Below are positions 1 to 7,523 of a DNA stretch of 11,007 nt, one piece after another. Positions within the stretch are counted from its first letter, which is position 1, and each line of letters begins with the position of its first letter. The notes under the pieces are model-generated. The model had not been told where the DNA came from. It was given only the letters and a program-made list of their open reading frames with translations, and did no database searches. The stretch is from contig CAMNGY010000011.1 in assembly GCA_946538795.1 (NCBI GenBank), positions 1 to 11,007 on the forward strand, read 5' to 3'. The stretch comes from an uncultured Treponema sp. GTDB lineage: Bacteria > Spirochaetota > Spirochaetia > Treponematales > Treponemataceae. The position numbers were made by a program, and so were the translations under genes.

Positions 1-1470
1 CGTGAAGATGTCGAAGGCGTTGGTAGGCTCGTCAAGGATAAGGAAGTTTGGGTTGGAAAGCAGCAGGCGTACCAGATAGAGCCTCTTGCGCTCGCCACCG
101 GAAAGCGTGCTGACCGGGGAATGCTGTATCTTGCCCTCAAAGCCGAACTGCTCCAGGAACTGGGCGGCGGAAAGAGTCGTGCCGTCGTTCATCTGCATGA
201 CCTCGGCGGCCTCCTTGACGTACTCCAGGACGGAAAGCGACGTGTCGGGGAAAGTCGGGTTCTGCTCGTAGTAGGCGAGCGAGGTGTTCAGCCCGACGAC
301 GACGGATCCTGAGTCCGGGGCAAGCCTGCCCGTGATGATGTTCAGCAAGGTGGACTTGCCCGTGCCGTTGTCGCCGAACACGCCTATCTTCTCGCCCTTG
401 TTGAACTTGTAGCTGAAATCCTGTATGACGGGGCGGCGGTCTTCTCCGGCCGGTGCCGTCTTTGTGGCGGCGGGAGCGTTCCCCTTGGGGAAGAGCTTGC
501 TAACACCGTGCAGCTCCAGCACCTTGCCGCCCAGCCTGCGCCCCGCGACTTCAAAAGTGAAGCCCTTCTCGCTCTGGAACCTCTCGCGGTTTATCAGGGC
601 CTCGTCGTGCTGCTTGCGGGCCTTGGGTTTTGTTCCTCGGGCACAGGGGCCGCGCATGAGCCAGTCCCTCTCCACACGAAGGACGGACTCTATCCTCCGT
701 TCGGTGTTGGCCTCTATCTCCGCCTCGGTCGCCTTCTTTTCAAGGTAGGTCGAATAGTTGCCCGTGTACAGCTTGACCCGGTTCTTCGCAAGCTCGTAGA
801 TGTTGTTGCACACCGCGTCAAGGAAGTAGCGGTCGTGCGTCACCATAAGGACGGACCGGTCGGTCTTTGCCAGGTAGTCCTGAAGCCATGCTATCGTCGT
901 CACGTCCAGATGGTTTGTCGGCTCATCGAGCAGGAGCAGCTTGGTGTCCTCAACGAGGACTTGTGCGAGCGCGACCTTCTTGACCATGCCTCCGGAAAGC
1001 TCCCCCATCCTGCGCGACAGGTCCCCCAGTCCCAGGACACTGAGGATGCTCTTGACCTGGGCCTCGTAGTTCCAGAGATCCTGTTTGTCCATCTGGGAGC
1101 TTGCCTGCTCTAATTCCGCCTGTGCGAATGCGGTCATGCCATCCTCAAGGGCTGAGCAGGCGGCCTCGTAATGCCGTATCGTGTCAAGCTTGGGAGAGTG
1201 GGAGCGGAAGATGTGGGATGCAATGCTGTCGTCAGCGTTGAATTCGATGGTCTGGGGAAGGAAGGAGACCCCCGCCTCCTTGTTAATCGTGACCGTGCCG
1301 TCGTCGGCGGGCAGTCGGCCTGCAATCGTGTTCAGCAGGGTGGACTTGCCCGTGCCGTTCCGGCCGATCAGGGCGGCCTTGTCCCCCTCGTTCAGGCCGA
1401 ATGTCACCCCGGTGAAGAGGGGCTTCTCGCGCCCGATTTTGGCGAGCTCTTTTACGGAAAGAAGGTTCAT
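1..1470 (-). CDS. Uup-like ABC-F family ATPase, C-terminus cut by window edge
   Basis: A cytosolic ABC-F protein with two ATPase domains in one chain and no membrane segments. Family members act on the ribosome or in DNA and translation maintenance. The 490 visible residues contain Walker A1 GRNGTGKST (36-44), signature LSGGM (158-162), Walker B1 with LLLDEPTNHLD (about 179-189) and switch VTHDRYFLD (210-218). The linker includes WLMRGPCARGTKPKARK (about 270-286), which resembles the Uup form WLRRGPKARTTKxKAR. Walker A2 is GDNGTGKST (366-374), signature 2 LSGGERKR (456-463), and Walker B2 LILDEPTNAFD (477-487). The frame is open to the edge; the end of domain 2 and any Uup C-terminal coiled coil are missing. 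The start MNLLSVKEL matches the usual family N-terminus but has no Shine-Dalgarno. An Ala/Pro-rich stretch of about 17 residues (329-345) sits at the start of domain 2. ABC-F membership is certain; the Uup assignment is an inference from the linker. Confidence 0.92.
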   Translation of the reverse strand, partial: MNLLSVKELAKIGREKPLFTGVTFGLNEGDKAALIGRNGTGKSTLLNTIAGRLPADDGTVTINKEAGVSFLPQTIEFNADDSIASHIFRSHSPKLDTIRHYEAACSALEDGMTAFAQAELEQASSQMDKQDLWNYEAQVKSILSVLGLGDLSRRMGELSGGMVKKVALAQVLVEDTKLLLLDEPTNHLDVTTIAWLQDYLAKTDRSVLMVTHDRYFLDAVCNNIYELAKNRVKLYTGNYSTYLEKKATEAEIEANTERRIESVLRVERDWLMRGPCARGTKPKARKQHDEALINRERFQSEKGFTFEVAGRRLGGKVLELHGVSKLFPKGNAPAATKTAPAGEDRRPVIQDFSYKFNKGEKIGVFGDNGTGKSTLLNIITGRLAPDSGSVVVGLNTSLAYYEQNPTFPDTSLSVLEYVKEAAEVMQMNDGTTLSAAQFLEQFGFEGKIQHSPVSTLSGGERKRLYLVRLLLSNPNFLILDEPTNAFDIFT

Positions 1471-1477
1471 GCCAGGG

Positions 1478-1506
1478 ATTGTAGCACAATGCGGGAAAAA
1501 GAAAAA
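1478..1506 (-). promoter_or_regulatory. Extended -10 promoter of the ABC-F gene
   Basis: On the minus strand TGC-TACAAT (1486-1478) is an extended -10 element. The -35 position 17 bases upstream is only TTTTTC (1506-1501), which is also part of the T-run of the tRNA-Ala terminator. The predicted transcription start (about 1471) lies one base before the ATG at 1470, so the mRNA would be essentially leaderless. This is an inference from hexamer spacing. Confidence 0.5.
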
Positions 1507-1525
1507 GGCACTGCAACGCAGTGCC
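1496..1525 (-). terminator. Rho-independent terminator after tRNA-Ala
   Basis: Read on the minus strand, GGCACTGC (1525-1518), a GTT loop and GCAGTGCC (1514-1507) form a perfect 8-bp stem followed by TTTTTCTTTTT (1506-1496). It ends the tRNA-Ala transcript and any read-through from the helicase operon. It lies only 26 bases before the ABC-F start codon, insulating that gene. Confidence 0.9.
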
Positions 1526-1560
1526 TACAAGGAGGTGTGCTTGAAAAACTCAAAACACAG

Positions 1561-1633
1561 TGGAGATAATCGGGATCGAACCGACGACCTTATGATTGCG
1601 AACCACACGCTCTACCAACTGAGCTATATCCCC
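1561..1633 (-). tRNA. tRNA-Ala (anticodon CGC)
   Basis: A 73-base cloverleaf can be folded by hand. The acceptor is GGGGATA/TATCTCC, the D-arm GCTC/GAGC with loop AGTTGGTA, the anticodon stem TGTGG/TCATA with loop TTCGCAA (anticodon CGC, reading GCG), the variable loop AGGTC, and the T-arm GTCGG TTCGATC CCGAT, with A73. The acceptor contains the G3:U70 wobble pair, the main identity element of alanyl-tRNA synthetase, which confirms the anticodon reading. CCA is not encoded and must be added after transcription. It has its own promoter upstream and a strong terminator downstream. Confidence 0.96.
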
Positions 1634-1646
1634 AAATCGTAGAAAT

Positions 1647-1675
1647 ACTATATAGAATTCTGGAATTTTAATCAA
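1647..1675 (-). promoter_or_regulatory. Sigma-70-type promoter of tRNA-Ala
   Basis: On the minus strand TTGATT (1675-1670), a 17-base spacer and TATAGT (1652-1647) lie in AT-rich DNA just after the helicase stop. The predicted start at about 1640 leaves a leader of about 7 bases before the tRNA at 1633. No clear terminator separates the helicase gene from this promoter. Confidence 0.72.
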
Positions 1676-1712
1676 GTGGGGTAAAGACACTTTTTGCCGA
1701 CTTCCGGGAGCG

Positions 1713-4019
1713 TTAAACCAGCAGCTGTCGGTCTGCCCCCTGTTCCTTTTCTTGACCAAGTTTTTCCAGCTTGGCGGCGAACTGGATGCTGCGGGCCGTC
1801 GCGATGTTGTCGAATTTGATCGTGTAGCAGGAGGCCTCCATGTTGACCAGCTGTACCGTCCCTTCGCCGAATACGGGATGGCGGACCCGGTCGCCTGTGG
1901 CGAGCAGAGTCCGTATGTTCTTGAGCCGCTCCTCATCGTAGGAGATTATGGCACGCGCCTGTTTGCTGAGGTCATCAGGGAGGGGCTTGACCAGCTCCAG
2001 GTTCTCCAGCCCTGCGTCAAAGATGAAGCGGCTGGGGTATTTGAACAGGTTGTCGTTGGCCCTGCCTTCGCTGTCGCTCAGGAAAAGAGCGTCCTTGGCC
2101 CGCGTCATGGCGACATAGGCTATGCGCCTTTCTTCCTCCATGTCGTCCGGGGTCTGGACTTTGCGGCTGGGGAAGACTCCTTCGTTGAGCCCGCAGACGA
2201 AGGTGCAGGGAAACTCCATGCCCTTAGCCGCGTGGATCGTCAGGAGCTTGACCGCGGACTTGCCTTCCTCCCTGTCCAGGTCCGTGAAAAGGGCGATGTG
2301 CTGCAGAAGGCTTTCCAGCGTCGTGTCGTCATCCAGCCCGGCCTCGTTGACGGCCCGCTTGAACTCGGCCAGATTGTCCAGCCGGTCCTGGTCTGCCTCA
2401 AGGCGCAGGAAGGATTCGTAGCCGCTCTTGTCCAGAATCGATTGGAGCAGGTCGCCCAAAGTCGCCTTCTTGTGCAGGAGGGGGGTATTCCCGCCCGGCT
2501 CCGCCGCCATCTGCCGTACGTATTCTATTGCCTCGACGTATGCCTTTGCTCCCGTCCCCTTGAATTTCTCTCCGTCAAGGTTCTCTTTGAGCGCCTGGTA
2601 TGCGCTGATGCCGTGGCTTTCCGCGTAATCACGGAGAAAAGCCTGCTTGGTCTTGCCGATTTTCCGCGACGGGGTGTTGATTGTCCTGAAAAACGATATG
2701 TCGTCCGCGCTCGTCAGCATGCGAAGGTAGCAGACAACGTCCTTTATCTCGCGCCTGCCGTAGAACTCAGTTCCCGCGAGGATGCGGTATGGGATGTCGT
2801 TCTTTATGAAGGCTTCCTCAAGGCTCCGTGACTGGTAGTGCGCCCGGTAGAGTACGGCGCAGTCGGAATAGCGGTTTACGCGGCCGGTCTTGCCGTCCCC
2901 GCTTGTCGTGTCGTCGCCGTTCCTGTCGGTCGTGTTGTTCCCGCCATTTTCGTCCGTACCGCCATTGCCCTTGACGAGCCTCGCGATTTCCTTGCATATC
3001 CATTCCGCTTCCTCGGCCTCGCTCGCCGCGTGGAAGTAGAGGGGCTTCTTTCCGTCTCCCTTGACCGCATGCAGGTCCTTGGGGTAGCGGACGGTGTTCA
3101 CGCTGATGAGCTTGTTTGCGGCCGCGAGAATCTGGGGCGTGCTGCGGTAGTTCTTGTCCAGCACGATGCTCGTCGTTCCCGGATACTTCTTGTCGAAGTC
3201 CAGTATCAGCTTGACGTGGCTGCCCCTCCATGAGTAAATCGTCTGGTCTGAGTCGCCGACGATGAAGAGGTTCTTGTGCTTCGCGGAAAGAATCTCGGCG
3301 ATGCGGAACTGCTTCGCGCTCACGTCCTGGAATTCGTCCACCATGATGTACTGCATCCGCTCCTGCCACTTTTCGCGGATGTCGGGGAAGTGCTCCAGTA
3401 TGTAGAGAGCAAAGTTGATGAGGTCGTTGAAGTCCACGCCGAAGCACTTCTTCTGCTCGTAGAGGAAGCGGAGGAATATTTCCTGGTTCTGGTTTATCCC
3501 CGGCACGGACCACTTGGCCTTGAGCTCCTCGTTGTTCAGCTTGTAGATGTATTCGATGTAGGTTTCCGCGCTCATCTTCTTGGCTTCAAGCACCTCGTCG
3601 ATCTTGCGCTGGACGGTCGTCTCCTTGAGCGTCAGCTTCATGTCGGCGAAGACCCGGAGCAGGATTTCCCTCCAGTCCTCCTTGTCCAGTATGATGAAGT
3701 CGGCGGGGAAGTTGAGCGCGTTGATGTCCTCGTGAAGGAGCTGGGTGCAGAAGGCGTGGAAGGTGCAGATGAGCCCCAGGTCCATGTCGCCCAGCTGGGA
3801 GCGGACGCGGGCTTTCATCTCGTTGGCAGCCCGGTTGGTGAAGGTGACGCAGAGGATGTTCTTGGGCGAGATGCCAAGGTCGCGGACCAGGTAGCAGTAT
3901 CGGCTGGTCAGGGCCCGCGTCTTGCCCGAGCCTGCCCCGGCGATGACGCGGACGGGGCCCTCGGTCGTCTTTGCGGCGGCCAGCTGCTCCTCGTTCAGCT
4001 TTGAAAGGAAGTCATCCAC
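1713..4019 (-). CDS. pcrA: PcrA/UvrD-type ATP-dependent 3'-5' DNA helicase
   Basis: A superfamily 1A helicase that unwinds DNA using ATP in repair and replication-fork maintenance. Numbering is from the GTG start (768 residues, normal for the family). Motifs in order: Q motif LNEEQLAA (8-15), Walker A AGAGSGKT (27-34, K33), motif Ia CVTFTNRAANEM (57-68), motif II VDEFQD (227-232), motif III GDSDQTIYSWRG (255-266), motif IV NYRSTPQIL (290-298), motif V TIHAAKGMEFP (594-604), motif VI YVAMTRAKD (635-643). A C-terminal Tudor-like segment at about 708-752 (GDRVRHPVFGEGTV) matches the RNA-polymerase-binding domain of PcrA. A Gly/Asn/Asp/Thr-rich insert occupies 351-380. The frame is open further upstream, but the GTG at 4019 follows GGGGAGGAGG and begins right where the family homology starts. 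It overlaps the maf stop as GTGGATGA, which suggests translational coupling. Confidence 0.94.
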   Translation of the reverse strand: MDDFLSKLNEEQLAAAKTTEGPVRVIAGAGSGKTRALTSRYCYLVRDLGISPKNILCVTFTNRAANEMKARVRSQLGDMDLGLICTFHAFCTQLLHEDINALNFPADFIILDKEDWREILLRVFADMKLTLKETTVQRKIDEVLEAKKMSAETYIEYIYKLNNEELKAKWSVPGINQNQEIFLRFLYEQKKCFGVDFNDLINFALYILEHFPDIREKWQERMQYIMVDEFQDVSAKQFRIAEILSAKHKNLFIVGDSDQTIYSWRGSHVKLILDFDKKYPGTTSIVLDKNYRSTPQILAAANKLISVNTVRYPKDLHAVKGDGKKPLYFHAASEAEEAEWICKEIARLVKGNGGTDENGGNNTTDRNGDDTTSGDGKTGRVNRYSDCAVLYRAHYQSRSLEEAFIKNDIPYRILAGTEFYGRREIKDVVCYLRMLTSADDISFFRTINTPSRKIGKTKQAFLRDYAESHGISAYQALKENLDGEKFKGTGAKAYVEAIEYVRQMAAEPGGNTPLLHKKATLGDLLQSILDKSGYESFLRLEADQDRLDNLAEFKRAVNEAGLDDDTTLESLLQHIALFTDLDREEGKSAVKLLTIHAAKGMEFPCTFVCGLNEGVFPSRKVQTPDDMEEERRIAYVAMTRAKDALFLSDSEGRANDNLFKYPSRFIFDAGLENLELVKPLPDDLSKQARAIISYDEERLKNIRTLLATGDRVRHPVFGEGTVQLVNMEASCYTIKFDNIATARSIQFAAKLEKLGQEKEQGADRQLLV

Positions 4020-5733
4020 GCTTTGCCTCCTCCCCTGTGCCCGCCATGAGGCTTTCCGCAAGGCCGATCTGCTTGAGGAAGAAGTCTGCCTCCGCCCGTA
4101 CCCGCTTGAGGAAGGCCGTGTCGGTGGAAACCCGGTAGCCGTCGGGGAAGTGAAGGTAGAGGTATTCCCTGCCGGTAAGCAGGGCGTATAGCTGTCCGTT
4201 CAGGCTCATTGACGTGTCGCGGTGCTCGCTCGCGTCCCCGTGCATCAGGAGGTCCTTGAGCGTGAGGAGGGCGGTCTTCTCTTCGGAAAGGAATGTGGCG
4301 ACCGCTTCTTTTGTCTGCTTTGTGGAATCTTCCTGACTGCTTGTCGCCCGGTGATCTTCCGTCGCCTTTCCCTTGTTGATTCCGGCAGCCGCTTCCAGAA
4401 GGCTTTCGTCCTTTGCCTTAGCGAGTCCGAGGTCCAGGCCTGTCTGCCCTATGTCGAGCAGGTTTTTCTTTCCCGAGAAGAACTGCCTGAATTCCTCCGC
4501 ATAGCCCGTCATGGACTTGATGCTTATCATCCGACTTCCGTCTTTGCTTTTCACGGGCAGGGAAGCGGGGCCGAACGCCGCTCCGTAGTTTTCTGCGGGC
4601 GACATACGGGTGGACGAAGCCTTTCTCTGTATGTCGTGGGGAACGCCGCTCGCATGCGTCCGCCCTGCGCTGTAGGAGAAGTCCAGCCCCGTGACGAACA
4701 CGGGAACGCCCTCGTCCTTCCGCAGGCGGAGGGCAATGTAGACGGCGGCAAGGCCTACTGAGCCGAGCGGGGCTATGTAGTCATGGACGATTCCTTTCCC
4801 GGCGAGCCTGTCCAGATAGGAGGCCTCCGCATACTTGCTTGCAAAGAAAACCGTCCTGTTAGGGAAGGACCGCGGTACCGAGGGGCGCGACGTTATGTCG
4901 GCAAAGAGCAGGGGAGGGGAGCCTTTCAGGGCTGAGGCCGCCCCTATGTAGGCTTTCTGTATGACAGCCTGGCTCTCCAGGCTGACGACGGCATCTGGCA
5001 GGATGCCCCGCGCGAGCAGGGCGGGCAGGGCCGCATCCACTGCGATTATGAAGCGGCCGGAACCGGGGACCTGCGTCTTGTCCAGGCTTTCCCCCGCTCC
5101 GCATACGAGTATGGGGCAGGGAACGCTCCCTTCCAGCTGGTCCAACTGCATGGACCCGGACAGGCGCGGAAGGTTCTGAAAGATGTTCTTCGCAAAGAGC
5201 CTGCCCATCCGCAGCAGCGTTACCTGGTTCTTCCAGAATGCGGCGATGATTTCCTGCGCTGCCGCCGCTACCTGGGCGTAGAAAGCGGGGGCAAGTGCCG
5301 TCCCCGCGCTGAAATCCAGCCGGAGGACGCGACGGTACTTGCCCGTGCTGGCAAGCCTGCGTAAATGCGTGTCCAAGGCATCAAGGTCGCGTGCGGAAAA
5401 GAGCCTGACCCTCCCTTCTTTGTCCTGGACAGCCAGCCTGTCACGGGCGACGGCGCAGAGAGAGTCGTCCGCCTCGAGCGCGATGATGTCCGCTTCCTTG
5501 TCTGCTGCCGCAAACAGCTCTTTCAGCCCGTAGCACAAGCAGGGCGAAAAAACGAGGATGAGGCTTGCCGGGTCAACCGGCGCGTTCTTCTGTATAAGGG
5601 AAAGAACCGCCCGCTCCGGGTCGTACTTGGAATAGAGCGGACGGTTTTTGTATATCAGTGTTTGTTTGGCCGCTTCTTGACCCCTGCGCGGGCATTCGAC
5701 AAGAAGAGGCCTTTCATCGTTCTGTGGATCCAA
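4012..5733 (-). CDS. Maf/DUF115 family protein (motility-associated, MptE-like fold)
   Basis: A 573-residue protein of the Maf group (6-hydroxymethylpterin pyrophosphokinase MptE-like domain, DUF115). Maf proteins are linked to transfer of nonulosonic acids onto flagellin Ser/Thr; other DUF115 members are of unknown function. The N-terminal part (about 28-180) contains YSKYDPERA and resembles the accessory domain found in Maf proteins. The core starts near CGAGESLDK (211-219) and ends with GLDFSYSAGRTHASG (349-363), a conserved nucleotide-sugar-site-like region. The C-terminal third is helical, with a Lys/Ser/Thr/Glu-rich stretch (about 440-478). The start is TTG, directly after an in-frame TAA, with no good Shine-Dalgarno. 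No ATG lies in frame before the conserved region, so the TTG or re-initiation from the parvulin gene ending 20 bases upstream is likely. Flagellin glycosylation in this organism is an inference from family and lineage. Confidence 0.8.
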   Translation of the reverse strand: MDPQNDERPLLVECPRRGQEAAKQTLIYKNRPLYSKYDPERAVLSLIQKNAPVDPASLILVFSPCLCYGLKELFAAADKEADIIALEADDSLCAVARDRLAVQDKEGRVRLFSARDLDALDTHLRRLASTGKYRRVLRLDFSAGTALAPAFYAQVAAAAQEIIAAFWKNQVTLLRMGRLFAKNIFQNLPRLSGSMQLDQLEGSVPCPILVCGAGESLDKTQVPGSGRFIIAVDAALPALLARGILPDAVVSLESQAVIQKAYIGAASALKGSPPLLFADITSRPSVPRSFPNRTVFFASKYAEASYLDRLAGKGIVHDYIAPLGSVGLAAVYIALRLRKDEGVPVFVTGLDFSYSAGRTHASGVPHDIQRKASSTRMSPAENYGAAFGPASLPVKSKDGSRMISIKSMTGYAEEFRQFFSGKKNLLDIGQTGLDLGLAKAKDESLLEAAAGINKGKATEDHRATSSQEDSTKQTKEAVATFLSEEKTALLTLKDLLMHGDASEHRDTSMSLNGQLYALLTGREYLYLHFPDGYRVSTDTAFLKRVRAEADFFLKQIGLAESLMAGTGEEAKRG

Positions 5734-5753
5734 TTACAGCCAGGCGTTATTCG

Positions 5754-7295
5754 CTATTTGGAGTTCCTGCCGTATTCCGTGAAGTTATCGAAATATGCGT
5801 TCCAGACGTTGTTCTGGACCTTTGAGGACGTCATCAACGTCTGTTCAGCACAGTTGTAGTTGATGTTCTCCATCTTGTTGGCAAAATCGCTTGCGTCAGC
5901 ATCGGTATTTTCCTGCGTTATGCCGGTGCAACGGAACACGATGACGTTTGAGCTGAGTATGACGGGAACAGAGGTCTCTCCGTTTTTGAGGGAGAAAATC
6001 TTTTCCAATACATCCTCGTTGGTGGACAGGTTGGCAAGTTCCTTGTTGTCGGACGGAACCGAGTCAAAGAGGGACGTGGAACCGTAGTTAATCGGGAACG
6101 GCTCCGTTTCTTTTACTTCAACGTTGAAATTTCCGGCTGCTTCTTCGAATGAGGACATGGATGCCTGTACGGCGAAGTCCTTGGCTATGTTCGTGTAGTA
6201 GTCCTCTATGTAGCCGTGCTCGTTCGTCTTGATGTAGCTGGTTATGACATCAACGGTCTCATCGTCTGAGAAGTCGGCGGCGGTATTCGTTCCGTCCATC
6301 CGGAAGATCGTGAATCCGCGGGACGTCGGTATGACGTCAGACAAGGCATCATTCCACAGTCCCAGGACTTTCTCCAGGTTAGCGGAGTCGGGGATGCTTA
6401 TTTCCATCTGATAGCGGTAGGGACGGGTAAGCTTGCCTTTTTCGTCCGTATAGTATTTTTCGGACTTCTCGCTCACAGCATCATCGAAGGTGATTTCGTT
6501 GGATTTCAGCTGCTTGAGCAGGGCTTTTGCATCGGACTCGCTTTCCAAGGTGATGGCAGACATGTCATATTTTACGAACTTGTCCTTGTTGTTGTCGCGT
6601 TTGGCCCATTTGATTGCTTCTTCTTTGGGATAGTCCTCTGTGTTGAAAGCGACGAACTTAAAGCTCTTTTTTTCCTTTCCCATTTTCGCGAAGAAGGCCT
6701 TTTCGGTTGTGCTGGCCTTTACGCCGTACAGGGGGCTGTCCTGCATGAAGAGTGTGCTTGAGCCAAGGAGATCATCGCGGTAGCGGTTGTATTCCAAGGA
6801 TTTTGTCACGCTTTCACGCAAGGATTTCTTTGTCGCTTTGTCGGCCGTATTGTACAGCTTGGGAGAATAGTTGCCGTTTTCGTCCAGAAAGTAGTTGACC
6901 AGCATGCGGTTGACGGCCTCTTCGGGGACGCTGTAGCCCGTCCTGGCAACCTCATCTGTGTAAGCCATGTTCTTTACGGTCTCAGAGAAAGACTCTGTGA
7001 ACAGATAATAGGAAGACGTTGAGTCAACATTGATTCCGTATGCCTTGTAGCGTTCGGCGAGGTTCTCGGTGATGTTCGTGAACAGAGAGCCACGTTCATA
7101 AGTGATTTTCTTTCCGTTATAACTGCCGAATACCGGCACGTTCTGTTTGCCGAAAAGCGCGCTGATGACCTCATATCCTCCGAAGGGAATGAACACAATG
7201 GCTGAAATCACCAGTATGATGACGGCCCCTATTTTTGTATGGTCTTTAGCTGTTTTTACCTTTGTTTCCTGTTTTACTTTTGTTTCCTGAGCCAT
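5754..7295 (-). CDS. Membrane-anchored SurA/PpiD-like parvulin-family protein
   Basis: A 513-residue protein with a short basic cytoplasmic N-terminus, one membrane segment (about 21-45, KIGAVIILVISAIVFIPFGG and on) and a large extracytoplasmic part. This is the PpiD/SurA_N layout of periplasmic folding factors. Residues about 55-200 resemble a SurA N-terminal chaperone helical domain. Residues about 246-333 (SAITLESESDAKALLKQLKS to GFTIFRMDG) have the parvulin pattern of strand, EAKALLxxLK helix, FDDAVSEKSE and a closing strand. The two histidines of active parvulins are absent: the positions read SAITL and GFTIF. A second region at 430-459 (KIFSLKNGETSVPV, VIVFRCTG) looks like another degenerate parvulin end. 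It probably acts as a chaperone rather than an isomerase. The ATG at 7295 is preceded by AAGGA at 11-base spacing. It is the first gene of the operon with maf and pcrA. Confidence 0.7.
   Translation of the reverse strand: MAQETKVKQETKVKTAKDHTKIGAVIILVISAIVFIPFGGYEVISALFGKQNVPVFGSYNGKKITYERGSLFTNITENLAERYKAYGINVDSTSSYYLFTESFSETVKNMAYTDEVARTGYSVPEEAVNRMLVNYFLDENGNYSPKLYNTADKATKKSLRESVTKSLEYNRYRDDLLGSSTLFMQDSPLYGVKASTTEKAFFAKMGKEKKSFKFVAFNTEDYPKEEAIKWAKRDNNKDKFVKYDMSAITLESESDAKALLKQLKSNEITFDDAVSEKSEKYYTDEKGKLTRPYRYQMEISIPDSANLEKVLGLWNDALSDVIPTSRGFTIFRMDGTNTAADFSDDETVDVITSYIKTNEHGYIEDYYTNIAKDFAVQASMSSFEEAAGNFNVEVKETEPFPINYGSTSLFDSVPSDNKELANLSTNEDVLEKIFSLKNGETSVPVILSSNVIVFRCTGITQENTDADASDFANKMENINYNCAEQTLMTSSKVQNNVWNAYFDNFTEYGRNSK
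7254..7289 (-). repeat. Two 18-base tandem repeats in the parvulin-like gene
   Basis: On the minus strand CAGGAAACAAAAGTAAAA is followed directly by CAGGAAACAAAGGTAAAA (17 of 18 identical). They encode QETKVK twice in the cytoplasmic tail before the membrane segment. The pattern points to a recent in-frame duplication by slippage; it only lengthens the charged tail. Confidence 0.85.
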
Positions 7296-7330
7296 AAGAT
7301 GCTATGTCCTTGTGTAAATGATGTGGAGCA

Positions 7331-7359
7331 ATTTTATCACTGTAGCCCCCGCCTGTCAA
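7331..7359 (-). promoter_or_regulatory. Strong sigma-70-type promoter of the parvulin-maf-pcrA operon
   Basis: On the minus strand TTGACA (7359-7354), a 17-base spacer and TAAAAT (7336-7331) form a near-consensus promoter. The predicted start near 7324 gives a 29-base leader with AAGGA before the ATG at 7295. No other promoter is evident between this site and pcrA, and the three genes are 20 bases apart or overlapping. Confidence 0.75.
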
Positions 7360-7392
7360 CGGTGCCGTGCGGTTGGCGGCGCATGTTTTTTG

Positions 7393-7424
7393 ATGGTCCG
7401 GCGGAGATGACGGGGCCGGGCCAT
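7393..7424. repeat. Inverted repeat in the divergent intergenic region
   Basis: ATGGTCCGGC (7393-7402) and GCCGGGCCAT (7415-7424) form a 10-bp stem (one G-T pair) with a 12-base loop. No T-run follows on the minus strand, and only a broken T4 follows on the plus strand, so it is not a convincing terminator. It lies upstream of both divergent promoters and could be a protein-binding site or a remnant. Function unknown. Confidence 0.5.
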
Positions 7425-7523
7425 CTGCTTTTGAGGGGCGTTCTTGGCATGGGTTGATGATTATGAGGCAATGTGTGGGGGCCGGTCCCTCTCGTTTTGA
7501 AACTGCCAGGGGCGTTCTTGACA
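7412..7523. repeat. Imperfect duplication upstream of earP
   Basis: GGGGCCGGGCCATCTGC... at 7412-7434 recurs as GGGGCCGGTCCCTCTCG... at 7478-7500 (19 of 23 identical). AGGGGCGTTCTTGGCAT at 7434-7450 recurs as AGGGGCGTTCTTGACAT at 7508-7524 (16 of 17). An extra 8 bases (7501-7508) sit between the two parts in the second copy. The one difference in the 17-mer turns TTGGCA into TTGACA, the -35 box of earP. The rest of the divergent region (7296-7547) shows only the two promoters and the inverted repeat. Confidence 0.75.

Noticed and set aside
508..1113. 201-codon plus-strand frame within the ABC-F gene
   Set aside because: It is antisense to both the signature and the first Walker B motif of the ABC-F protein.
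1752..2831. 359-codon open frame on the plus strand inside the helicase gene
   Set aside because: It is antisense to conserved PcrA motifs. Long antisense frames occur throughout this window because of codon bias, and there is no ribosome binding site or family resemblance.
4020..4061. 14-codon upstream extension of pcrA
   Set aside because: It overlaps the end of maf and precedes the strong GGGGAGGAGG; homology begins at the GTG at 4019.
7383..7457. 24-codon frame starting MFFDGPAEM in the divergent intergenic region
   Set aside because: It has no ribosome binding site and no resemblance to a known peptide, and it lies over the duplicated sequence and inverted repeat.
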